Of a stretch of DNA of 64,000 nt, positions 18,405 to 27,834 are shown in pieces. The notes below the pieces were generated by a model, which did not search any database, was not told the DNA's origin, and saw nothing but the letters and a program-made list of their open reading frames with translations. The position numbers and the translations under genes were made by a program. Numbering within the stretch: the first letter of the stretch is position 1; each line of letters begins with the position of its first letter. Source of the stretch: Streptomyces sp. SDr-06 (GTDB lineage: Bacteria; Actinomycetota; Actinomycetes; Streptomycetales; Streptomycetaceae). The DNA lies in contig NZ_QOLA01000010.1 in NCBI RefSeq assembly GCF_003324565.1, forward strand, positions 62,001 through 126,000, written 5' to 3'.

Positions 18405-20108
18405 CTAGTGGTGGAGGATGACGATGACGGCGCCCCAGATCGTCAGCAGCACATTGCTCATGGCGTAGGGGATGGTGTAACCGAGCGTCGGAATCTGCGA
18501 CTTGGCGGCTTCGTTGATGGCGCCGAACGCCGCCGTGGTGGTCTCGCCTCCCGCCAGGACGCCCATGAGGATGGGGAACCGGATCTTCTGGATGTAGTGG
18601 CCCACGAGGAATCCGACGAGCAGCGGCACCAGGGTGACGACCATGCCCCACAGCAGAAAACTCCAGCCCGCCGTGGAGAGCCCGCTGGTGAAGCTGGGCC
18701 CGGCGTTGATGCCGACGACCGCGACGAACAGACAGAGCCCGAGCGTGTCCATGAACCATTGGGCGCCGGGCGGCACATTGCCGTAGGTCGGGTACTTACC
18801 GCGGATCCAGCCAAAGACCAGGCCCATGATGAGGGCACCGCCCGAGGTGGACAGCGAGATGGGCACGCCGCCCGCCTTCAGCGCCGGGATGCCCAGGCAG
18901 GCGCCGAGGAAAATGCCGAGTCCCACCCAGACCATGTCGGTGGCGAAGCTCGTGCGGACCGGTTTGCCGATCGCCCGTCCCGCGGGCCCGACCAGGCGCT
19001 CGGGTCCCGTCAGGATCAGGGTGTCGCCCCGCTCGATCGGGGTGGAAAGGCGGTAAGGGAACGCGGCTCCCGAGCGGTACAGCTTGTCGATGTAGACACC
19101 CACCATGAACGGCTCGGCCCGCAACTCCGCGATGGTCCGGCCCAGTTGGGCCTTCTCGGAGGCCACCACGTGCAAAGTCTCGGTCCGGTAGCCGAGCAGT
19201 TCGACGTCGTCGGCCTCGCCGCCCACGTGCGTACGGGCGTCGTAGGTCACGAGGTCGCCCCGGATCGCACTGACCGCGACCACGTCACCGTGCCGCAGCA
19301 CGGTCTGCTGGTCGTGCTCGAGGACGGAACCGTCTCGGCGTACCCCGGTGATGTAGATGCGTCGGCCCAGGTGTTTCTGCTGAGCCTCGAAGTCGTCGAT
19401 GGTGCGGCCGACGATGTCGGGACGTTCCACCGTATAGGCGCGCAGCACGACCTCGTAGTAGCCCTCGCCGATGTCCGGGGCGTCGCCCGGCGCGTCCAGT
19501 TCTGTGGCCAGCTGGGCGCTTTCGGCGGCCAGGTCCCTGCGGTAGAGGCGGGGCAGGATGCTGGCGAGCAGCAGCGCGGCGCAGATGGTGCCGAGCGGGT
19601 AGGTCACCGCGTACCCGATGGCGACCAGGTTGGACTGCTCCTTGACCTCGGCGGGGGACAGACCGGGCAGGTTCGCGATGGCGTCGCCCGCGACGCCGAT
19701 CACAGCGGACTGGGTGAGGCCGCCGCCCAGCAGGCCCGCGCCGAGGCCCGGGCCGTAGCCGAGCGCAGTCGCGAGCCCCCAGGCCACGAGCAGCCCGGTG
19801 ACGCACACGATGAAGGAGTTGACGACCTGGGGCAGGCCGTCCTTCTTCAGGCCCCGGAAGAACTGCGGGCCGACCCGGTAGCCGAGGGCGAACAGGAACA
19901 TGGTGAAGAAGAGGTTCTTGACCGTCGCGTCGATCGGGACCCTGAGCTGAGCGCCGAGCACGAGCCCAGCGATCAGGCAGCCGGTGACGGCCCCGAGCCC
20001 GATCGCCTTGAAGCGCAGCTTCCCCAGGAGGAACCCGAGCGCGACCGTGACGAATACCAGCAGTTCCGGATGCGGATGGAAGATGTTCCGGTTGAGGAAG
20101 TCGATCAT
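18405..20108 (-). CDS. Aspartate:alanine exchanger family membrane protein, copy 2
   Basis: A 567-residue AAE-family antiporter: five or six N-terminal membrane helices (residues 10-190), a central hydrophilic part with two RCK-C/TrkA-C-like domains (about 200-375) and a second set of helices (about 385-567) holding GVLAGGETTTAAFGAINEAA. This is the AspT layout, in which aspartate entry is exchanged for alanine exit and the net charge movement builds proton motive force. The ATG at 20108 has GGAG seven bases before it. It sits directly between its paralogue and the decarboxylase gene. Confidence 0.87.
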   Translation of the reverse strand: MIDFLNRNIFHPHPELLVFVTVALGFLLGKLRFKAIGLGAVTGCLIAGLVLGAQLRVPIDATVKNLFFTMFLFALGYRVGPQFFRGLKKDGLPQVVNSFIVCVTGLLVAWGLATALGYGPGLGAGLLGGGLTQSAVIGVAGDAIANLPGLSPAEVKEQSNLVAIGYAVTYPLGTICAALLLASILPRLYRRDLAAESAQLATELDAPGDAPDIGEGYYEVVLRAYTVERPDIVGRTIDDFEAQQKHLGRRIYITGVRRDGSVLEHDQQTVLRHGDVVAVSAIRGDLVTYDARTHVGGEADDVELLGYRTETLHVVASEKAQLGRTIAELRAEPFMVGVYIDKLYRSGAAFPYRLSTPIERGDTLILTGPERLVGPAGRAIGKPVRTSFATDMVWVGLGIFLGACLGIPALKAGGVPISLSTSGGALIMGLVFGWIRGKYPTYGNVPPGAQWFMDTLGLCLFVAVVGINAGPSFTSGLSTAGWSFLLWGMVVTLVPLLVGFLVGHYIQKIRFPILMGVLAGGETTTAAFGAINEAAKSQIPTLGYTIPYAMSNVLLTIWGAVIVILHH

Positions 20109-20130
20109 GCTTGGGCTCCGGCGGTCATGG

Positions 20131-21816
20131 TCAGGCCCCCAGAACACCGACGAGCACCGGGCCCGTCAGCGGGAGAAGGAAGTTCGAGAGGGTGTATGTG
20201 ATCGTGTAGCCGAGCATCGGCACCGAGCTCTGCGCGACCTGGGTGATCGATGTGATGGCGGGGGTGGAGCACTGCTGGCCCGCGATGGCGCCGACGAGCA
20301 GCGGCTTCTCGATCTTCAGCAGCCGCCGCCCCACGACCAGGGAGAGCGTGGCGGGGATCAACACCATCGCGATGCCCGCGAACGGGAGCAGCACTCCGTA
20401 CTGCTTGAGCAGAGGCCCGGCCTGCGGTCCGGACACCAGGCCCGTGCAGGCGATGAAGATCGCGAGGCCCATGTCCTTGAGGGTCGTCGCGGCCTGCGGC
20501 GGGAAAGCCCCGAAGGTCTGTTTGCGGGAGCGGAACCAGCCGAAGAGCAGCCCCGAGATCAGACAGCCGCCGCCGGTGCCGAGCGAGAGGGGGATGTCCC
20601 CGGCACGTACGACGACCTGGCCGAGCAGCGAGCCGCACACGATGCCGAGGCCGAGGTAGATGAAGTCGGTCGCGTCGTTCTTGACCACTGCGCCGATCTT
20701 GGTGATGAGCCTGCCGAGCCCGGACCGGGCGCCGACCAGGGTGAGGATGTCGCCGCGCCGCAGCACGGTGTCGCCGGTCGCCGGCAGGTGCTGGTCGTTG
20801 CGCAGCACGTCGGTGATGTACACGCCCTGCTTGATGAACTGCGGGTGGGCACGCTGGAGCTGGTCGATGCTCTGGCCGTCGGCCGCCTTCTCCGTCATCG
20901 CGACCTGGGCGGTCGCCAGCGGTGAGCCCAGGCCCGGAATGCCGGGCGTTTCGGGGCCGATCTCGCGGCCGGCCTCAATGGTGTTGGCCCGCCGCCCAAC
21001 GACGAGAATCAGATCGGACAGCGTCAGCTCGAAGTCCGGTCCGGGGTTCAGGATCCGGCTGCCGCGCCGCACCGCCTCGACGGTGACCCGGCCGTCGAGC
21101 GAGGATTCCAGGTCACCGATGGTGCGGCCGTCGGCGAGCGTCACCAGATATGTACGCCCAACCAGACCCGGCAGTGCCTCGCGCTCGTCGGACTCCAGAC
21201 CGTGCTCACCGGCGCCGCCGCGCATCTTCTCCCACAGCTGCCGCGAGGCATCCCGCAGGTTGACGCGCATCATCATCGGCATGATCTGGCTGGTGTAGAT
21301 GACGATGGTGATGAGGCCGAACAGGTAGCACACCGTGTACGCGGTGGCTACGTGCCCCTGGTACTCGGTGACCTGAGCCGGGGTGAGGTCGCTCAGCTTG
21401 CCGATGGCCTCGGTGGCGGTGCCCACGACCGCGGACTCCGTGGCGGCGCCGGCCAGGATGCCCGAAGCGGTACCGATATCCAGACCGAACGCCTTCGCCA
21501 GTCCGTAGGCGATGCCCAGCACGCTGATCAGCTCAATCAGGCACAGCGTGAAGAAGCGCAGACTCCGGCGGTTGAGATTGGCGAAGAACTGAGGGCCCGC
21601 GAGGTAGCCGAGCGAGAAGATGAACAGGGCGAAGAAGACCGTCTTCACGTCACTGGAGACCTGCACCTTGGCCCACGCGCCCATGAGGAGCGACACGATG
21701 AGGGTGCCGCAGATACCGCCCAGGGCGATCGGCCCCGCGCGCAGCTTCCCGGCGAGGTAGCCGAGGGCGAGGCAGAGAAAGAGAGCCAGCTCCGGATGGT
21801 CTTTGAGGATGCCCAT
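20131..21816 (-). CDS. Aspartate:alanine exchanger family membrane protein, copy 1
   Basis: The 561-residue protein has the same topology as the next gene: hydrophobic blocks at about 5-185 and 380-561, and a central RCK-C-like region (about 205-370) with DLESSLDGRVTVEAVRRGSR. The C-terminal part contains AGQQCSTPAITSITQVAQSS, matching the paralogue's GGETTTAAFGAINEAAKSQ. The pair arose by duplication and may form a heteromeric exchanger, or the two may differ in substrate. It is the first gene of the operon; the 460-bp region upstream carries an AT-rich stretch likely to hold the promoter. Confidence 0.87.
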   Translation of the reverse strand: MGILKDHPELALFLCLALGYLAGKLRAGPIALGGICGTLIVSLLMGAWAKVQVSSDVKTVFFALFIFSLGYLAGPQFFANLNRRSLRFFTLCLIELISVLGIAYGLAKAFGLDIGTASGILAGAATESAVVGTATEAIGKLSDLTPAQVTEYQGHVATAYTVCYLFGLITIVIYTSQIMPMMMRVNLRDASRQLWEKMRGGAGEHGLESDEREALPGLVGRTYLVTLADGRTIGDLESSLDGRVTVEAVRRGSRILNPGPDFELTLSDLILVVGRRANTIEAGREIGPETPGIPGLGSPLATAQVAMTEKAADGQSIDQLQRAHPQFIKQGVYITDVLRNDQHLPATGDTVLRRGDILTLVGARSGLGRLITKIGAVVKNDATDFIYLGLGIVCGSLLGQVVVRAGDIPLSLGTGGGCLISGLLFGWFRSRKQTFGAFPPQAATTLKDMGLAIFIACTGLVSGPQAGPLLKQYGVLLPFAGIAMVLIPATLSLVVGRRLLKIEKPLLVGAIAGQQCSTPAITSITQVAQSSVPMLGYTITYTLSNFLLPLTGPVLVGVLGA

Positions 21817-22278
21817 CGCGGCTCAGCCAAGCCACGCAACATATATGCGCAAAAGGTGCATAGGGCAGAAAATAACAGCGTGATGCGGCGACGGCATCCC
21901 GGTGCAGCATCCCCCAGCGCCCCCCAGCTCCTCCCACCCACCGCGGCCCCTGCCGCCCTGTGGTGACCGCCGTGCCCTCGGGCGTGCAGTCGCCCTTGGC
22001 GGCGGCGCCGGGCGGACCAGAACGGCGGCCCGGCAGCAGCCGATCGCGCACCGGAGGAGACGGGCCAGCGGGCGGACTTCAGCCACCACACCGGGCAGCC
22101 GCAGGACGCCTCACGGTCCGGGGCCCGTTGTCCTGTGTGTCTCAGACGACGCAAGCCGAAGGCTGCTGTATCCCCGAGACCGCAACGGATCGCGGCGCGA
22201 GGAGGCGCTCGGCCAGCACTCCAGGACCAGCCCGAAGGAGTCCTCGCGGCCCGACACAGCACACGGGTCCGGCGGGTC
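21817..22278 (-). promoter_or_regulatory. Upstream region of the aspartate module, with an AT-rich block
   Basis: No gene is supported here. Bases 21835-21885 are clearly AT-richer than the surroundings and contain the imperfect inverted repeat ATGCGC-N5-GTGCAT (21845-21861) plus ATATAT, 20-70 bases upstream of the first exchanger start. This is a good place for the promoter and an operator of the operon, but no -35/-10 pair is convincing. The remainder is ordinary GC-rich sequence. Confidence 0.4.
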
Positions 22279-22827
22279 TCAGTCCTGATCGCGCGTGACC
22301 ACGGGCGCGGGAGCCAGTGCCGTCACGGTGGAGCGGCGTCGTGCGGCCAGGGACTCCAGGGCGGCCTCACGGGCATGGCGACGCCTCCAATAGGGGTTGT
22401 CGTGCGGCAGTTTGCTCGACACCCGCCCGTACATCCCGAAGGATGCGATGACCAGCCCCATGACGAAGCTGAACATCACGTTGGTGATGCCGAAGTCGAG
22501 GATGTTGGCGGGTCGGTCCAGGACGAAGATGTGGAAGAAGCCGCTCAGCACGAACAGCGTCCCGACCGTCATATTGAGCGTGGAGGCGAAGTTGCCGCCA
22601 ACCACGGCGCCGCCGACCAGGACCAGGCCCACGACGACCGAAACCAGGCTGAGGAGGCCGTTGGTCGACATGCCCGCGATCCGGGTTCCCTCCGTGTCAA
22701 AGGGGCTGAGCTGGTCCGCGAAGCCCAGGCAGCCGAACACCAGCAGGATGACACCGCACAGGCCGGCCCCGTACCGGTACACCTGGGCCAGGCGGTGGTC
22801 GACGGGAAGTTCGTCGCGAAGCCTCAT
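22279..22827 (-). CDS. DUF4383 four-helix membrane protein
   Basis: The 182-residue product has four hydrophobic segments (about 18-40, 57-80, 87-107 and 118-138) with GLLSLVSVVVGLVLV, GNFASTLNMTVGTLFVLSGF and NILDFGITNVMFSF, the pattern of the DUF4383 family common in actinobacteria; function unknown. The start at 22827 (MRLRDEL) follows GAGAGGACACGTG; an ATG ten codons earlier is possible. It diverges from the photolyase-like gene across 200 bp. Confidence 0.82.
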   Translation of the reverse strand: MRLRDELPVDHRLAQVYRYGAGLCGVILLVFGCLGFADQLSPFDTEGTRIAGMSTNGLLSLVSVVVGLVLVGGAVVGGNFASTLNMTVGTLFVLSGFFHIFVLDRPANILDFGITNVMFSFVMGLVIASFGMYGRVSSKLPHDNPYWRRRHAREAALESLAARRRSTVTALAPAPVVTRDQD

Positions 22828-23025
22828 CACGTGTCCTCTCTCCATGCTCCGGAGCACCGGCCGTTGACATGACTGGCGCTTTGTCTGTCATCTCTTTCTT
22901 TCTGCCGGAATGGGGCGATTGGTTGCAACCTCTTCGGACGCATCCAGAACAGCTCCCGGAGGCGAAGAACATCCTGCATGCCCGAGTCGGCCGTACCCGG
23001 GCCTCAGCAAGCGAGGAGCACTGAC

Positions 23026-24519
23026 ATGCCGGTCCCCCACTGGCTGTTCGGCGATCAGCTCGGACCGCATTTCCTGACCGCCGCAACCGACGTACCCGTG
23101 GTGATGATCGAGGCCCGCTCGGTGCTCGGCCGCCGCCGCTTCCACCGCGCCAAGGCGCATCTGGTGCTGTCCGCGATGCGCCATCGCGCGGCCGAGCTCG
23201 GCGACCAGGTCCGGTACATCCGCGCCGAGACCTACCAGGACGGGCTGCGCGAGGCGCTCGGCGACACCCCGGTGACGGTGCACCATCCGACGTCGTACGC
23301 GGCGCTGCGGCTGGTGAGATCCCTGAACTCCGTGACCGTGCTGCCACCGCGCGGATTCCTCGTGGCGCACGACGAATTCCGCGCCTGGGCCGACGGGCAC
23401 CACGACGAACAGCGGCTGCGCCAGGAGGACTTCTACCGATGGGTACGCCGCTCGCACGACCTGCTCATGGACGGCGATCGCCCGGCCGGCGGCCGGTGGA
23501 ACCACGACCACGACAACCGCGAGCCCCCGCCGAAAGGGGTGCACACCCTCGATGCCCCGCCGCCCTACCGGCCGCAGGAGGACGAGATCGACCAGGAGGT
23601 GCGCCACGACCTCGACCGCTGGGAGCGCGAGGGCTCGGTCTCCTTCGTCGGCCGGGACGGCCCGCGCCTGTTCCCCGCTTCCCGGCGCGAGGCCCTGGCT
23701 GCGCTCCGACGTTTCGTCGAGCACCGGCTCGCCGGATTCGGACCGCACGAGGACGCCGTGCTGGCGGCGGATCCGGTGATGAGCCACAGCCTGCTGTCGT
23801 CCTCGCTCAACCTCGGCCTGCTGGACCCGGTCGAGTGCGTCGAGCGCGCCGAGGACGCCTGGCGGGCGGGCCGGGCTCCGATCAACAGCGTGGAGGGGTT
23901 CGTCCGGCAGATCGCCGGGTGGCGGGAGTACGTCTGGCAGCTCTACTGGTACTTCGGCGAGGGCTACCGCCACCGCAACGCTCTGCGGCATCACGCGCCA
24001 CTGCCAAGGTGGTTCCTGGAACTTGACGCGGAGGCGGTTCAGGCACGCTGTCTGGCCACGACGCTGGCCCAGGTACGGGACACCGGATGGACGCACCATA
24101 TTCCCCGGCTCATGCTTCTGGGCAGCTACGCATTGCAGCGGGGCTGGGATCCGCAGGCGGTGACGGACTGGTTCCACCGCTGTTTCGTCGACGGTTACGA
24201 CTGGGTGATGGTTCCCAATGTCGTCGGCATGTCGCAGTTCGCCGACGGTGGGCGCATGACGACCAAGCCGTACACGTCCGGCGGTGCCTATGTGAACCGG
24301 ATGAGCGATCTGTGCGGTGAGTGCGTCTACCGGCCCACCGAGCGGACCGGCGACCGTGCCTGTCCCTATACCGCCGGATACTGGGCGTTTTTGCACCGCC
24401 ACCGCGCTCGCCTGGAACGCAACCCACGGATGGCTCAGCCGGTGAGCGGCCTGGACCGTCTGACGGACCTGACGGAGGTACTGCGCCAGGAACGCCGACG
24501 GGGTGACGGGCCGCCCTGA
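23026..24519 (+). CDS. Iron-sulfur bacterial cryptochrome/photolyase-related protein (FeS-BCP)
   Basis: The 497-residue protein belongs to the deoxyribodipyrimidine photolyase-related family: HWLFGDQLGPHF at the start, GWREYVWQLYWY in the FAD domain, and a C-terminal block with MLLGSYALQRGWDP, MSQFADGGRMTTKPY and cysteines in LCGECVY and DRACPY for the 4Fe-4S cluster. Members are light-driven (6-4) photolyases or cryptochromes, as in PhrB of Agrobacterium. The ATG follows GAGGAG at seven bases; the longer upstream frame is not needed. A CGCATCCA box about 80 bp upstream resembles sites before crtE and crtY, so light control by LitS is likely. Confidence 0.9.
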   Translation: MPVPHWLFGDQLGPHFLTAATDVPVVMIEARSVLGRRRFHRAKAHLVLSAMRHRAAELGDQVRYIRAETYQDGLREALGDTPVTVHHPTSYAALRLVRSLNSVTVLPPRGFLVAHDEFRAWADGHHDEQRLRQEDFYRWVRRSHDLLMDGDRPAGGRWNHDHDNREPPPKGVHTLDAPPPYRPQEDEIDQEVRHDLDRWEREGSVSFVGRDGPRLFPASRREALAALRRFVEHRLAGFGPHEDAVLAADPVMSHSLLSSSLNLGLLDPVECVERAEDAWRAGRAPINSVEGFVRQIAGWREYVWQLYWYFGEGYRHRNALRHHAPLPRWFLELDAEAVQARCLATTLAQVRDTGWTHHIPRLMLLGSYALQRGWDPQAVTDWFHRCFVDGYDWVMVPNVVGMSQFADGGRMTTKPYTSGGAYVNRMSDLCGECVYRPTERTGDRACPYTAGYWAFLHRHRARLERNPRMAQPVSGLDRLTDLTEVLRQERRRGDGPP

Positions 24520-24543
24520 CCGGCGCGTGCGCCACGGGCCCCG

Positions 24544-24563
24544 CGGCGCACGGTCGTGCGCCG
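24544..24563. terminator. Hairpin between convergent genes
   Basis: CGGCGCACG and CGTGCGCCG form a perfect 9-bp stem with a two-base loop between the photolyase-like gene and the converging oxidoreductase gene. No T-run follows, as is common in Streptomyces. Probably a two-way terminator. Confidence 0.5.
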
Positions 24564-24615
24564 GACCACCAGGCATGGGGCGCCTGCCGGTGGGACCGGC
24601 GATCGCTCAGGGCGG

Positions 24616-25866
24616 TCAACGCACGCCCGTGCGCAGGTCGTGCAGCACTTCGCGGGCGGCACGGGCACCGGAGGCCAGCGCGCCCTGGACGGAACCGGTG
24701 GCGCGGTGGTCGCCGCACACGTACCGGCCGGGGGCCACCCGTGTCGTTGGGGTCAGCGGCTGCGGCGGTGGCATGGCGGGCAGCGCGTCCTCGATGGTCC
24801 GGACGGTCAGCAGGTCCCAGCCGTCGGTCCCGCTTTCGTACGCCTCGCCGAGCGCCGCCCTGACCTCGCGCTCACGGCCCTGTCCGTCCCGGCCCAGAAC
24901 CGAGGTGGCGATGAGCGCGTGGCCGGGCGGGGCGTAGGCCGGCACCACGTCGCTGAGGACACAGGTGTTGAGGAAGCGGCGGTCGGTGTCCACGACCAGC
25001 GTCGGCTCGCCGAGCGGGGAACGCGGTGCGACGTGGTAGTACGTGGTCACGATCCGGTAGCCGGGAAGTGCGACCGCGGGGAGCAGTGCCGGGATCGGCC
25101 CGGGTCCAGTGGCCACCACAACGGCGCGCGCGGAAATCTCCTGGCCCGCGCTGGTCAGCGCGCCGTCGTCCGTGAGGGCCGCCACCGCGCTCTCCAGCAC
25201 GACGGTGTCCCCGGGCAGCGCGGCCGCGAGAGCCCGCGGGACCGCCCCGATGCCGGCGGTGGGCAGACACAGCGTGCCGCGGAGCATGCTCCGCCACACC
25301 AGGTGGAACACCCGGGCGGACGTCTCCAGTTCGTCCTCCAGGAAGACCCCTGACAGGAAGGGGCGAAAGAACCCCTCGACGAACGCCGCGGAGATCCCCG
25401 CGTTCGCGAGCGCCGTGCGGGTCGTGGTGTCCGTCGGCCTCTTGAGCCGGTCGACGGGCGCCAGCATGTCGCGGGCCGACAGCAGCCCGAGGGCGGCCAG
25501 GTCGCGGGTACCGGCGAGCCGCCCCGGCAGCAGGCCCGGCACCGTGCGCGGGCGGCGGACGGGGTCGCTGAAGCGGACCAGCCCGGAGGGCCGGCGGATC
25601 AGGACGCCCGGGGTGAAGGGCCGAAGTCCGAGTTCCTTCAGCGCGAGGCGGCGCCGGACCTGCGGGTAGGAGGTGTTGAACACCTGGAACCCGCGATCCA
25701 CCACGAAGCCCCCGACTCGGTCGGATCGCATCCGCCCGCCGACCGCGTCGCCAGCCTCCATCACCCGCACGCCGACACCGGCCGCCAGCAGGTCCCCGGC
25801 GCACGCGAGTCCGGCCAGGCCGGCACCGACGACCAGCACGTCCGTCGCCTTCAGGGCCGCTGACAT
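24616..25866 (-). CDS. FAD-dependent oxidoreductase, amine-oxidase/phytoene-desaturase-like
   Basis: The 416-residue flavoprotein has an N-terminal dinucleotide fold (VLVVGAGLAGLACAGDLLAA, then GGRMRSDRVGGFVVDRGFQV) and a C-terminal FAD-closing motif (YVCGDHRATGSVQGALASG). It is shorter than CrtI (about 500) and CrtU (about 530) and fits the NAD(P)/FAD-dependent family often found beside carotenoid genes. The substrate is unknown; a carotenoid or related lipid is a reasonable guess from place. It follows crtU on the same strand after 88 bp and probably belongs to the crtY transcript. Confidence 0.78.
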   Translation of the reverse strand: MSAALKATDVLVVGAGLAGLACAGDLLAAGVGVRVMEAGDAVGGRMRSDRVGGFVVDRGFQVFNTSYPQVRRRLALKELGLRPFTPGVLIRRPSGLVRFSDPVRRPRTVPGLLPGRLAGTRDLAALGLLSARDMLAPVDRLKRPTDTTTRTALANAGISAAFVEGFFRPFLSGVFLEDELETSARVFHLVWRSMLRGTLCLPTAGIGAVPRALAAALPGDTVVLESAVAALTDDGALTSAGQEISARAVVVATGPGPIPALLPAVALPGYRIVTTYYHVAPRSPLGEPTLVVDTDRRFLNTCVLSDVVPAYAPPGHALIATSVLGRDGQGREREVRAALGEAYESGTDGWDLLTVRTIEDALPAMPPPQPLTPTTRVAPGRYVCGDHRATGSVQGALASGARAAREVLHDLRTGVR

Positions 25867-25954
25867 GCGACCACCTCTTCCCCTCTGCTTCGGTGCGGCC
25901 TGCGCCGCTCATTCCTGGTGTTCGGTACGTCCCCGGTGGACGGATGCGCCGACG

Positions 25955-27583
25955 TCACCCGGCCCTGCACCGTCTCCCGCCCAGTGCGCGCCGCTCCCGT
26001 GCCCGTGGTCCGGGGCGTTTGCTCTCTCGGTTCCCCGCCCAAGCGGCCACCTTCCGCAGGACAGCGACCCGACCACGGTCCGGCACCGTCCACAGGCTCT
26101 GCCCGCGGACACCCCAGCGCTCCAGCAGGGCGTTCGCGGCCAAAAAGCCCGTGGTGGCCGCGCGTTCCATGAGTGCGACGGGAAGGTTGGTGCGGACGAT
26201 GTCCCCGGCCACCACCAGGCCGGGATCGGAGGTGCGGACGGCGGGCCGGTCGGTGTATCCGCCCACGGGGAACAGCGGACAGTCCTGGCGCCACTCGTGG
26301 CGGACATCGACGACGCGGGCGGCACGGGTCTCCGGGTACACACGGTGGAGTTGCTCGATGAGGTGCCGCTCCTGGGATGTGCGCGGTGTGTGCGGGTCGA
26401 CGGCGTAGGCGTGAAGCTCCACGACGGATCCGCCGGTGCGTGCCGCCCAGCGGGCCGCCTCGTCCTCCCAGCGGTTCAGCACGCTGATGTTGTCGAGGCC
26501 GCCGAACGCGCTGGTGCCCAGGAACCCCGGACGGTCCGGGGCGACCGGCCGGTCGAGCCAGAGCCTGGTGACGAGGAAGGGCGGCGCGGCACGCAGCTGT
26601 GCCACGCCCTGCCGCCACATGGGGTCGCCCAGCCGCTCCGAGCGGGCTACCAGGGACCGCAGGCCGTCGGCGTCCAGGGCGAGGACCACGGCGTCGTAGC
26701 GTCGTTCGTCGCGGACCCCGGCCACCTCGAATCCACCGCCCCTGGCCGGTGCGACGTGCTCGACGGGACTGCCTGTACGCACCTGGGCGCCATGCCGCGC
26801 CAGGTATCCGGCCAGTGGCTCCCACAGAGCCTCCGGGAAGGGCGAGCGGGGCACGTCGAACAGCAAACCCTCGGCGGATCCGAGGAAGTAGATGTGGAAC
26901 ATCAGCGCCATCTCGGCCGCCGAGAGCTGCCGCGGATCGGCGAAGAAGCTCCGGGAGAACACCTCGAAGGCCAGGTGACGGGCCTGCTCCGGGAAGCGGA
27001 TGGTCTCCAGGAAGTCGTAGGCGCTGATGTCGTCAAGGCGGTGGTACACCTCGGGGACGCTGACGTCGAGCAGCGGAAGAGCCGCGACCGGGTTCATGGC
27101 GCGCAGATCCCGCAGCCGGAAGGAGGAGCTCAGCGCCGCGAAGCCCAGCGCGCTCCACGGCGGGGTGCGCGGTACGTGCCGGAAGCTGTCGTGCAGCCCG
27201 TCCGCGTGCAACAGCGGATAGTCGGGCAGTGCGGCCAGTCGGTCCAGGGCGGGGTCGGTACGGCGCAGCAGGCCGCGCAGGTTGTAGTACTGCCGGAAGA
27301 AGGCGTGGAAGCCACGGCTCATCGTCACGGTGCTGCCGTCGCGCAGCCGGGTCGGCCAGCCGCCCACCCGCCCGCCGAGGTGGGGTTCGCGCTCGTACAA
27401 CGTGACCGCCACGCCCCGTTCGGCCAGTGCGGTGGCGGCGGCGAGTCCGGCGATGCCGCCGCCGACCACGGCGGCCGTCGGCCGTTCTGCGGCACGCCGG
27501 GCTCCGGGGTGGGCCGGCAGGACGCGGGCCTGCCGGTCCCGGCCGCGGCGGGCGGCGGGACCGCGCTGCCCAGGGTCGGTCAT
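25955..27583 (-). CDS. crtU: Carotene desaturase/methyltransferase CrtU (isorenieratene synthase)
   Basis: This 542-residue enzyme would desaturate beta-carotene and shift a ring methyl group to give aromatic rings (isorenieratene). Features: VVGGGIAGLAAATALAERG for FAD (about 40-60), MSRGFHAFFRQYYNLRGLLR, characteristic of CrtU, and a C-terminal GGYTDRPAVRTSDPGLVVAG with VALMERAATTGFLAAN. The ATG at 27583 overlaps the stop of the small upstream frame (ATGA) and has GGAGG six bases before it. A basic tail of about 40 residues follows the last conserved block. Confidence 0.92.
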   Translation of the reverse strand: MTDPGQRGPAARRGRDRQARVLPAHPGARRAAERPTAAVVGGGIAGLAAATALAERGVAVTLYEREPHLGGRVGGWPTRLRDGSTVTMSRGFHAFFRQYYNLRGLLRRTDPALDRLAALPDYPLLHADGLHDSFRHVPRTPPWSALGFAALSSSFRLRDLRAMNPVAALPLLDVSVPEVYHRLDDISAYDFLETIRFPEQARHLAFEVFSRSFFADPRQLSAAEMALMFHIYFLGSAEGLLFDVPRSPFPEALWEPLAGYLARHGAQVRTGSPVEHVAPARGGGFEVAGVRDERRYDAVVLALDADGLRSLVARSERLGDPMWRQGVAQLRAAPPFLVTRLWLDRPVAPDRPGFLGTSAFGGLDNISVLNRWEDEAARWAARTGGSVVELHAYAVDPHTPRTSQERHLIEQLHRVYPETRAARVVDVRHEWRQDCPLFPVGGYTDRPAVRTSDPGLVVAGDIVRTNLPVALMERAATTGFLAANALLERWGVRGQSLWTVPDRGRVAVLRKVAAWAGNRESKRPGPRARERRALGGRRCRAG

Positions 27584-27795
27584 CGGGGACCTCCAGCGCC
27601 GACGGTCGCGACGGGGTGGGCGACGGCCGTCCGCCAGCCCGGCGGGGACACGGCGCGGGCCCGGGGGCGGTCGGCCACGGTGGTGTGGCGCGTGGCCCGC
27701 ACGCGGCAGCGGTTGTCGGCGACCGCCGCCGCATCGCCCTCGCGGGGCGGGTGGTCGTACGCGTCGGCGAGGTCCGCGTCGCGCAACGGGTGCAT
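27580..27795 (-). pseudogene. Probable remnant of the crtT methyltransferase
   Basis: A 71-codon frame, MHPLRDADLADAYDH..., sits exactly between crtY and crtU, where Streptomyces crtYTU clusters carry crtT. The first 15 codons resemble the start of class I SAM methyltransferases (AYDH-A-x-YD), and GWRTAVAHPVATV could be a C-terminal end; no SAM-binding GxGxG segment is present. The ATG has GGAG five bases upstream and the stop overlaps crtU, so translation coupling to crtU seems kept while the enzyme core is gone. The assignment to crtT is inferred from order and the short similarity. It could instead be a real short coupling peptide. Confidence 0.5.
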
Positions 27796-27834
27796 ACGTT
27801 CTCCAGGCACTGGTGAGGTTCCGAACCAAGGGGG

